Shown here one piece after another: positions 15,003-21,423 of a DNA stretch of 21,423 nucleotides. How positions within the stretch are numbered: the stretch's first letter is position 1; every line of letters begins with the position of its first letter. This DNA is from Bacteroidales bacterium. Lineage in GTDB: Bacteria; Bacteroidota; Bacteroidia; Bacteroidales; VadinHA17. Below the pieces are notes generated by a model. The model searched no databases. It saw only the letters and a list, made by a program, of their open reading frames with translations, and was not told the DNA's origin. A program made the translations under genes and the position numbers. The stretch spans positions 1 to 21,423 of the forward strand of contig JAFGXK010000296.1 of NCBI GenBank assembly GCA_016936695.1. The letters are read 5' to 3'.

Positions 15003-16529
15003 TCATGATCCCGTTGTAGTTCTGAACTTTTTTTCATCCTCCCGGCAGATTGACTTAATAAGCCTCCGTCCCGACAGTACGCCGGTGGGAAGTCCTCCTC
15101 CCGGTTCGATCCATTGCCCGCAGAGGTAGCATCCCCGGAGCCCCGGAATTCCCTGCGGCAGGGGTTTAAGCATCGAATCGGCATTATCCGGAGTGAGGAG
15201 CCACCCCTCGAAACTGCCCTTCCAGTTTCCGGTGTACCTTTCAAAGGTGACAGGTGTTGCAACGTCGGTCATTTCAACCTGGCCTGAAATGCCAGGGAAT
15301 CTTTGTTCAAGCAGGCTTATGATTTGTTCTGCTATTACGGCTTTTTCCCTTTCATAAGCAGGCCTGTCAGTTGAAAGGTTCTTCCAGTAATCATAATTAC
15401 CGTGAAGCATGACTGTAAGGGCAGTCTTACCAGCGGGCGCCAGTGAAGGATCATGATTGAACAGATGCACCGGCAGCCGTTCAATCCTTTCTCCTGCTAT
15501 TACAACCGGCTCCTTGAGGGGGAAGCTGAATCCCGAAACTGCCAGAGGGATCTCTCCGAAAGTCCTGTTCACTCCTGCTCCGAAGAATATAAGTGACGGA
15601 AACAGTTTCCAGTTGTCAAACATATTACGGATACTTTCGTCGGTGTATTTACCTTCGAGCATTTTGAATATAGTAGTATAGCCGTCGGCTGCCGAGATTA
15701 CTCTGCCGCCATTGATTATTGTGCCGTCTTCGAGCTGGATCCCGGTCGCTTTGTCGTTTTCGGTTATAATTTTAACCACCTTCTTTTTGTAGTGGATCTC
15801 CCCTCCAAGATTGATGAATCTTTTCTCCAGTTTTTCAGACATGGGCATGGATCCTCCCAACGGATATCCCGCATTCTTTTTCTGCAGATATGCGAAGATG
15901 AAAAACAAGAAGAGGATTGAGAATTCGGGAAACCAGAGTTCGTTAAGAGCCTGCTGAAGATCCTTATTCCTGAACCTCGAGGTATACTCCGTTCCTGTGA
16001 CTTTCATCCATTTTTTGAGTTTATTCCCATTGACTGTAAAGAACAGGATCATTTTGATCATTTTGGCAATCCTTTTAAAAAGTGGAGCTTTAACAGAAGG
16101 CTGGTCGAGGCGGAGGCACATTCTGACTGCCTTGATGAATTCCCTTATATTGTCCTCGTCTTCCGGTGCAAATTCGAGCAGATGTTTCTCCAGGCGGTCC
16201 AGGTCCGAGTAGAAGATCAGGGTCCTGCCGTCTTTTGTTTCATAGCGGGCGTATTCATCCATATAAATGAATTCACTTTCCGGGACTAGCCCGGTTTCTT
16301 CCCAGTAGTCATGCATGACGGTTTCCGGCGACGAGCCGACAAGCCAGTGGATGCAGCCGTCAATGGTAAAGCCTGAGCGATTCCACGATGTGCACAGCCC
16401 TCCCGGCTTGTCGTGCATCTCGAAGATCTGTGCCCTGTACCCGTTCATCCTTGCATAAATGCCTGCTGAAAGACCGGCGAATCCGGCTCCGATAATCAAA
16501 ACCGTGTTATCATTGTTCTGTCCTGACAT
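15003..16529 (-). CDS. CrtI/phytoene desaturase-like FAD-dependent oxidoreductase
   Basis: 508 residues. The N-terminal Rossmann fold has GxGxxG at 14-19 (IIGAGFAGLSAG), E37 as the ribose-binding acid and GGL (43-45). The C-terminal FAD motif GQWIEPGGGLPTGVLSGR lies at 471-488. The layout is that of the phytoene desaturase / carotenoid isomerase / retinol saturase superfamily (usual length about 500). A hydrophobic segment near 205-218 (FSILFLFFIFAY) suggests membrane association. No other carotenoid gene (crtB, crtE) is present, so carotenoid synthesis cannot be claimed; many Bacteroidota homologues have unknown substrates. Divergent from the S15 hydrolase across a 75-bp gap. Confidence 0.88.
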   Translation of the reverse strand: MSGQNNDNTVLIIGAGFAGLSAGIYARMNGYRAQIFEMHDKPGGLCTSWNRSGFTIDGCIHWLVGSSPETVMHDYWEETGLVPESEFIYMDEYARYETKDGRTLIFYSDLDRLEKHLLEFAPEDEDNIREFIKAVRMCLRLDQPSVKAPLFKRIAKMIKMILFFTVNGNKLKKWMKVTGTEYTSRFRNKDLQQALNELWFPEFSILFLFFIFAYLQKKNAGYPLGGSMPMSEKLEKRFINLGGEIHYKKKVVKIITENDKATGIQLEDGTIINGGRVISAADGYTTIFKMLEGKYTDESIRNMFDNWKLFPSLIFFGAGVNRTFGEIPLAVSGFSFPLKEPVVIAGERIERLPVHLFNHDPSLAPAGKTALTVMLHGNYDYWKNLSTDRPAYEREKAVIAEQIISLLEQRFPGISGQVEMTDVATPVTFERYTGNWKGSFEGWLLTPDNADSMLKPLPQGIPGLRGCYLCGQWIEPGGGLPTGVLSGRRLIKSICREDEKKFRTTTGS

Positions 16530-16604
16530 ATTTCTGAGTTTTTTGTTAGAGGAAAATCAGTTTCTTTGCAAAAGAAAAGATAAGAATCTTATTCCAAATT
16601 AGAT

Positions 16605-18473
16605 ATGGCAAAATTTTTAAAACTTTTTTTTGTTTCGGCTGTAATTGCCCTGTTTTTTCAGCCAGGGATTAATTCACAGCCCCTGGTTAATTCAGAAATA
16701 AAATCCGATAAGGTTCCAACTGTGATTGCTCCGGTGATAGTTGACGGTGAAGTGCAAAGGGTACCGGAATTTGAAGATCCGGATAGTTGGATCCGTCATG
16801 ATCTTTGGGTTGAAACGGAGTTTGACACCGACGGCGACAGCCGGAAAGACAGGATGCATGTTGATGTTACGCGTCCGGCACAGACCGAGACAGGGGGTCT
16901 GAAACTGCCCGTTGTTTATGAGTCGAGCCCTTATTTTGCGGGTACCGGTACCACTGCCAGTCAGTATGTCTGGAATGTGGAGCAGGAACTGGATGCGGAT
17001 CCTCCGGAAAGGACTGATATGCCTCCCGTCCAGAGGAGAGGGCAGCGGCCGGTGATATCGAATTCCCAGACCAGGGCATGGGTGCCCTACGGTTTTATTG
17101 TGATTCATTCGTCGGCTCCCGGAACAGGTCTTTCGCAGGGATGTCCGACAATCGGTACACGTATAGAGGCGCTTGCCCCTAAGGCAGTCATCGACTGGCT
17201 TAACGGAAGGGCAAGGGGGTTCACCACTCCCGACGGTACGGAAGAAGTCACGGCGTACTGGACCACCGGCAAGGTGGGGATGATAGGAACCTCATATAAC
17301 GGAACCATCCCTTTTGCAGCTGCTACAACAGGAGTCCGGGGACTTGAAGCCATCATTCCGGTCTCCCCGAACAATTCATACTACCATTATTACCGATCCA
17401 ACGGCCTGGTCCGCAGTCCGGGCGGCTATCTTGGAGAAGATGTCGATGTTCTGTACGATTTTGTACATTCAAATCCCGATAACTGCGAATATTGCGACAG
17501 TGTTTACAAGAAGAGCATAATGCAGGCCAGGCATGACCGCAAGACCGGTGACTACAACGATTTCTGGGCTGAGCGCGACCTGATGAATTACATGAACGAT
17601 TACAGGGCAGCCACCCTGATGGCCCACGGATTCAACGACTGGAACGTGATGATAAGCCACAGCGCCCGGTTTGTTGATGTTCTGAAGGAGAAGGGAGTTC
17701 CGCTTCAGGTTTATTTCCACCAGGGCGGACATGGAGGGGAGCCTCCTTTCTCCATGATGAACAGGTGGTTCACAAGATATCTTTTCGGGGTTGAGAACAA
17801 TGTAGAAAAAGACCCGAAGGCATGGATCGTCCGTGAGACCGACGACAGGCTTAAACCCACTCCTTATGAAGAGTATCCCAATCCCGGAGCATCTCCGGTG
17901 AAGTTCTTCCTTTCGCCCGGGGCGCCACAGGCGGGGTCGCTGGTTATGAATAAGCCCTCATCACCAAGCTATGAAACCCTCACTGACAATTTCTCATTCA
18001 GCGGCAGCACTCTTGCCAGGGCTGAATGGACGGATCACAGGCTTATCTACCTGACACCTACGTTGAAGGAAGATCTTCATATTTCGGGAGTTCCTACCAT
18101 AAAGATAAAGGCTTTGAGCAGCAAGGCTGCAGCTAATCTTTCAGTATGGCTTGTAACCCTGCCCTGGATCGAATCGCGCAATCCGAGGCCGACGGATAAC
18201 ATTATCACCCGGGGCTGGGCTGACCTGAGAAACCACAGGTCGATGACTGAAAGCGAATCACTTCAGGTGGGACGTTTCTATGAAATGACTTTTGACCTCG
18301 AACCCGACGACCAGGTGATACCCGCAGGTAAACAGATGGGGCTTCTCATCTTCTCGAGCGACAGGGAATATACTCTGTGGCCTGAGCCGGGTACAAAACT
18401 TACCATTGACCTCAGCGGAACTGAAATTACAATACCGGTTGTAGGAGGAATCGGGGGAGTAAAATTTGAGTAG
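16605..18473 (+). CDS. Secreted S15/CocE-family serine hydrolase (X-Pro dipeptidyl-peptidase-like)
   Basis: 622 residues with a signal peptide (MAKFLKLFFVSAVIALFF..., cleavage near NSQ). The alpha/beta hydrolase domain shows SSAPGTGLSQGCP (169-181), nucleophile S230 in GTSYNG, acid D345 in HGFNDWNV and base H376 in GGHGG. Residues ~400-620 form the C-terminal jelly-roll domain of S15/CocE/NonD hydrolases (PF08530-type). It cleaves after proline from the N-terminus, or acyl esters/amides, extracytoplasmically. The catalytic triad is intact. Peptidase versus esterase cannot be settled from sequence. It is convergent with the GH92 gene, 44 bp apart, the gap being filled by a heptamer array. Confidence 0.9.
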   Translation: MAKFLKLFFVSAVIALFFQPGINSQPLVNSEIKSDKVPTVIAPVIVDGEVQRVPEFEDPDSWIRHDLWVETEFDTDGDSRKDRMHVDVTRPAQTETGGLKLPVVYESSPYFAGTGTTASQYVWNVEQELDADPPERTDMPPVQRRGQRPVISNSQTRAWVPYGFIVIHSSAPGTGLSQGCPTIGTRIEALAPKAVIDWLNGRARGFTTPDGTEEVTAYWTTGKVGMIGTSYNGTIPFAAATTGVRGLEAIIPVSPNNSYYHYYRSNGLVRSPGGYLGEDVDVLYDFVHSNPDNCEYCDSVYKKSIMQARHDRKTGDYNDFWAERDLMNYMNDYRAATLMAHGFNDWNVMISHSARFVDVLKEKGVPLQVYFHQGGHGGEPPFSMMNRWFTRYLFGVENNVEKDPKAWIVRETDDRLKPTPYEEYPNPGASPVKFFLSPGAPQAGSLVMNKPSSPSYETLTDNFSFSGSTLARAEWTDHRLIYLTPTLKEDLHISGVPTIKIKALSSKAAANLSVWLVTLPWIESRNPRPTDNIITRGWADLRNHRSMTESESLQVGRFYEMTFDLEPDDQVIPAGKQMGLLIFSSDREYTLWPEPGTKLTIDLSGTEITIPVVGGIGGVKFE

Positions 18474-18482
18474 GATGTTCCG

Positions 18483-18517
18483 GCCCTTCGCCCTGCGCCC
18501 TGCGCCCTGTGCCCTTC
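18483..18517. repeat. Heptamer array, GCCCTGC unit, filling a convergent gap
   Basis: GCCCTTC, GCCCTGC, GCCCTGC, GCCCTGT, GCCCTTC occupy 18483-18517 as five consecutive 7-bp units. The array ends at the base before the GH92 stop codon (18518-18520) and starts ten bases after the S15 stop. Confidence 0.9.
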
Positions 18518-20941
18518 TTACTCACTCCCGCTCTCACTCTTCTGCCTCCTGCCCCAGTTCCTGTTTGGTTCCGGCCCCATAACAAAGGTGAGCCTGCCGC
18601 CTTTCATTATATCCCCGTGACTGATCTGGGGTTTGTCAAGCGGTTCGCCATTCAGGGTGGCCGACTGGATGTACTTATTTACACCTGAATTATTCTCTGC
18701 CTCAATAATAAATTCCACACCCTCGGCCGGTCTGATGATGGTCTTTCCGAACATGGGACTGCCGATACTGTAAACCGGGCTTCCCGGAGTCACCGGGTAA
18801 AATCCCATTGCACTCAGGACATACCATGACGACAGTGATCCCATGTCTTCATTTCCGCATAAACCGCCCGGTCCCGGCCGGTAAAGCTGTTCACAGATCT
18901 GTCTGGTCCAATACTGGGTCTTCCAGGGCTCTCCGGAATAATTGTAAAGATAAGCCACATGGTGCGAGGGCTGGTTTCCGTGGACATACTGGCCTATTGT
19001 GCCGACAACACCGATGTATTTCGGACCAGATATAGCGGGATCCATCTCAAAGAATGAGTCGAGCTTTTTGTTGAACCTGTCGTTGCTTCCGAAGAGAGAT
19101 ATCAGACCTTCTACATCGTGCTGGACCGACCAGATATATTGCCATGCATTTGACTCGGTGTAATGACGGTTTGGCCTGACACCCACAAGCAGAGGATCAA
19201 AATAGCGGTAATACCTGTGTCCGTCTTTTTCCACTATTTCCTGTTCCTTCCCCTCAGCCATTTCCAGGAAGGTGCCGTCCGATTTACGGGGCCTCATGAA
19301 TTCAGTATCCTTGTCCCAGACATTGGAGTAATTCTTTGCCCTCTCCATAAACAAAGTATAATCGTCATCCTTACCCAGGGCGCGGGCCATCTGAGCAATG
19401 CACCAGTCATCGTAGGCAAGCTCGAGTGTGTTTGAGACAGATTCGGTAACCTTATCCACAGGGGTATAGCCTGACTTAAGATAGTATTCAAGTCCCGACC
19501 GACCTGAACTCAGCGGAACCGGAGGCTTTGGCTTCTCAAGCGCCTTGATCCTCATGGCGTCGTAGACAAAGCCGGCATCAAATCCGGTGTGCCCTTTAAG
19601 GTAGCCATCCACTATAACAGGAACCAGGTGATCGCCCACCATCGATTCGCGGTAGATATTCGCAAAATGCTGGGCCGGAAGCCATCCGAAATCCCTGACC
19701 TTTGCTTCTATCGACCTGAGAAAATCGTTCACTCTTTCAGGGGCGATGATGGTCAGCAGGGGATGCTGCGACCTGTAGGTGTCCCAGCAGGAGAAGGATC
19801 CGTAAAAATCATAACCGGTTGCTTCGTGTACTTTGCCGTCCATCCCAAGGTATTTGCCGTCGGCATCCTGATAGATGTACTGGGCCAGCAGTGAGTGATA
19901 GACTGAAGTATAAAAGATCTCCTTCTGTTCAGCTGTTGCTCCGTCTATTTCAATTCGCGAAAGTTCGTTGTTCCAGGTTTCCAGGGCTTCTCTCCTTACC
20001 CTGTCGAAATCACCGTCGCCAATTTCTGCTTCAAGGTTCTTCCTTGCACCTTCGAGACTGACATACGACAGTGCCACACAGGCTGTTATCTGTTCATTTT
20101 CGGAAGTACTGTAATTCACAAATGCCCCTATTCTTTCCCCGACCTCACCGCTTTTGTATGGAAAGATGCCGCTTCCTGATTCGGGAGTACTGCGGCTCAC
20201 GTCGAAGGTTCCGTAATAAAGGAAGGGTTTGCTGAATTCGGCGCAGAAATAAATCATTCCCGACGGGCTGTTTCTGTAACCTTCAACACGGTTATCCCCG
20301 GCTATAATTATACGTGAATCGCCCGGCGCCGGAGCTGTTCCGATCTGGTGTCCCAGGTCGATGATGATATTTGCATCGGCTGTCTCAGGGAAGGTATAGC
20401 GGTGGAAAGCCACTCTCCTGGCTGAGGTGAGTTCAACCTTTACATTGTAGTCACTGAGCATCACCGAGTAATAGCCCGGGGATGCCGTTTCTTCATCATG
20501 GCTGAACCGTGATCTGTAACCTTCATCGGGGTTATCGGCAGATCCGGGCACAATCTGCAGTTTATTATTTACCGTCGGCTGGAACAGGATATCGCCGCCG
20601 CTGGTCATCCCTACTCCGCTGTAATGTGTATGGCTGAATCCCATGATGGTGTTGTCGGCCCAGGTATAGCCAGCGGCATAGGTCCATCCTGCGGTCTGGC
20701 AGTCTGGACTCACATGTACCAGAGCCCATGGAAGCGAGGCCCCGGGGAAGGTATGTCCGAAATACCTGGTTCCGATAAAGGGATTGACATAATCCGCGGG
20801 ACTGTTCTTATCTCCGCCGGAGCTTCCGGATACATTTTTGTTCCGGTTATCAGCAGCCGTATCAGGGAGTGAACATGAAGCCATAAAAATCAATATCAGG
20901 CAGAAGGAGACTGCCTTCAGCAATGTACTTTTATTCATCAT
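18518..20941 (-). CDS. GH92 alpha-mannosidase, lipoprotein
   Basis: 807 residues. Lipobox FMASC gives lipidated C23, so the enzyme is tethered to a membrane, probably the outer membrane. GH92 landmarks in order: YVNPFIGT (51-58), GHTFPGA (62-68), GFSHTHYSG (101-109), ESNAWQY (E596 is the candidate acid), HDVEGL (608-613), HGNQPSHHVAYLYNY, and GNEDMGSLSSWYVLSAMGFYPV (D699 region, catalytic base area). GH92 enzymes are Ca-dependent, inverting exo-alpha-mannosidases, mostly alpha-1,2, acting on N-glycan or yeast mannan-type substrates; linkage cannot be read from sequence. An alternative start is the next Met at 20938. Downstream of, and probably co-transcribed with, the NagX-like gene (39-bp gap). 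Confidence 0.95.
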   Translation of the reverse strand: MMNKSTLLKAVSFCLILIFMASCSLPDTAADNRNKNVSGSSGGDKNSPADYVNPFIGTRYFGHTFPGASLPWALVHVSPDCQTAGWTYAAGYTWADNTIMGFSHTHYSGVGMTSGGDILFQPTVNNKLQIVPGSADNPDEGYRSRFSHDEETASPGYYSVMLSDYNVKVELTSARRVAFHRYTFPETADANIIIDLGHQIGTAPAPGDSRIIIAGDNRVEGYRNSPSGMIYFCAEFSKPFLYYGTFDVSRSTPESGSGIFPYKSGEVGERIGAFVNYSTSENEQITACVALSYVSLEGARKNLEAEIGDGDFDRVRREALETWNNELSRIEIDGATAEQKEIFYTSVYHSLLAQYIYQDADGKYLGMDGKVHEATGYDFYGSFSCWDTYRSQHPLLTIIAPERVNDFLRSIEAKVRDFGWLPAQHFANIYRESMVGDHLVPVIVDGYLKGHTGFDAGFVYDAMRIKALEKPKPPVPLSSGRSGLEYYLKSGYTPVDKVTESVSNTLELAYDDWCIAQMARALGKDDDYTLFMERAKNYSNVWDKDTEFMRPRKSDGTFLEMAEGKEQEIVEKDGHRYYRYFDPLLVGVRPNRHYTESNAWQYIWSVQHDVEGLISLFGSNDRFNKKLDSFFEMDPAISGPKYIGVVGTIGQYVHGNQPSHHVAYLYNYSGEPWKTQYWTRQICEQLYRPGPGGLCGNEDMGSLSSWYVLSAMGFYPVTPGSPVYSIGSPMFGKTIIRPAEGVEFIIEAENNSGVNKYIQSATLNGEPLDKPQISHGDIMKGGRLTFVMGPEPNRNWGRRQKSESGSE

Positions 20942-20980
20942 GAGGTTTTTGGCAATAAATATGTTGTGATGCGATTCCCC

Positions 20981-21423
20981 TTAAATTTTGATGAACAGGT
21001 TGTGTTTGTACAGCCAGTAGCATAAGTACCATAACCCGGCCCATATACCTACGCTTGTCAGCATTCTGACAGTCGTTTCGCCTCCCCACGAGAACAGCAG
21101 CTTAACGAAAGGCTGGATGATGGTCCTGATGAAGTCGGCTCCTCCGATATGGAAGAAGATGTAGATGAAGATGCTGTTCATGCCCACCACAATAAAGAAC
21201 CATGATCCTTTTTTGAATTGTTTTTTCACGTCGATGAGCCAGTAGCAGAAAGCAAGGGCCAGGATTGTCCAGCCTCCGCTGGCAAGCACGAATGAAGAGG
21301 TTGCAATCTTCTTTATGATGGGAGTGATGTTAAGCAAGTCGAGCGCATAACCGGCGGCCAGGGCCGTCACGCCTGCTATTGCCAGAGCGCGTAGTTTGTA
21401 TGTATGTGTCTTTTCGCTCATCA
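20981..21423 (-). CDS. NagX/heparan-alpha-glucosaminide N-acetyltransferase-like membrane acyltransferase, 5'-truncated
   Basis: At least 146 C-terminal residues, open to the window edge; the first Met seen is probably internal because the family runs to about 360-400 residues. Four or five membrane segments follow the order typical of the NagX/DUF5009 C-terminal half. Landmarks are the ITPIIKKIATSSFVLASGGWTILALAFCYWLIDV block, the FFIVVGMNSIFIYIFFHI segment and a final GLWYLCYWLYKHNLFIKI. The family transfers acetyl groups to sugars such as glucosamine at the membrane. The 39-bp gap to the GH92 gene on the same strand suggests one operon. Confidence 0.85.
   Translation of the reverse strand, partial: MSEKTHTYKLRALAIAGVTALAAGYALDLLNITPIIKKIATSSFVLASGGWTILALAFCYWLIDVKKQFKKGSWFFIVVGMNSIFIYIFFHIGGADFIRTIIQPFVKLLFSWGGETTVRMLTSVGIWAGLWYLCYWLYKHNLFIKI

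Noticed and set aside
12268..21423. Polysaccharide utilisation locus
   Set aside because: Carbohydrate-active genes are present but there is no SusC/SusD pair, sensor-regulator or consistent strand organisation.

Overview
The window looks like chromosomal DNA of a Bacteroidota, most likely Bacteroidales-like, bacterium. The basis is gene content (a GT117/DUF2723 membrane protein, a GH92 mannosidase lipoprotein, a NagX-type acyltransferase, ABC-F protein EttA, a CE1 esterase with an N-terminal E-set domain), the lack of clear Shine-Dalgarno sequences, and at least one promoter fitting the Bacteroidota consensus TTG-N19-TAnnTTTG. No rRNA, tRNA, CRISPR array or phage gene was found. Assignment below that level is inference.

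Layout: (1) 1-560: the 3' end of a Y1 (IS200/REP-associated) transposase followed by a cluster of GC-rich palindromes spaced about 65 bp apart, probably a RAYT/REP pair. (2) 719-7015: a minus-strand gluzincin metalloprotease fused to a TolB-like propeller and a predicted outer-membrane barrel, divergent from a large GT117/DUF2723 membrane protein. (3) 7030-8434: an orphan receiver-domain response regulator, a small cysteine-rich lipoprotein and a four-helix membrane protein with an intrinsic terminator. (4) 8659-11878: EttA, then a secreted oligogalacturonate-lyase-like propeller protein. (5) 12268-16529, minus strand: YqhD-like NADPH aldehyde reductase, secreted CE1-type esterase, and a CrtI/phytoene-desaturase-like FAD oxidoreductase. 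(6) 16605-18473: secreted S15/CocE-type serine hydrolase. (7) 18518-21423, minus strand: GH92 alpha-mannosidase lipoprotein preceded, 39 bp upstream, by the C-terminal half of a NagX-like sugar acyltransferase.

The genes fit a glycan- and protein-degrading anaerobe: secreted hydrolases (GH92, CE1, PL22-like, S15, metalloprotease) with a membrane glycosyltransferase. Apart from the NagX-GH92 pair no compact operon is visible, and there is no SusC/SusD pair, so this is not a classical PUL.

The least ordinary content is between the genes. Gaps carry short tandem arrays of mainly 7-bp units (8556-8593, 11882-12262, 14819-14839 with an inverted partner at 14923-14943, 18483-18517) and G/C-rich REP-like palindromes (366-449, 10387-10414, 12162-12220, 13525-13550). 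They lie in convergent or co-directional gaps and are absent from all three divergent, promoter-bearing gaps (3680-3805, 7855-8017, 16530-16604). Unit sequences differ between loci while the 7-bp period is kept. This is my best candidate for an undescribed system; its function is unknown.
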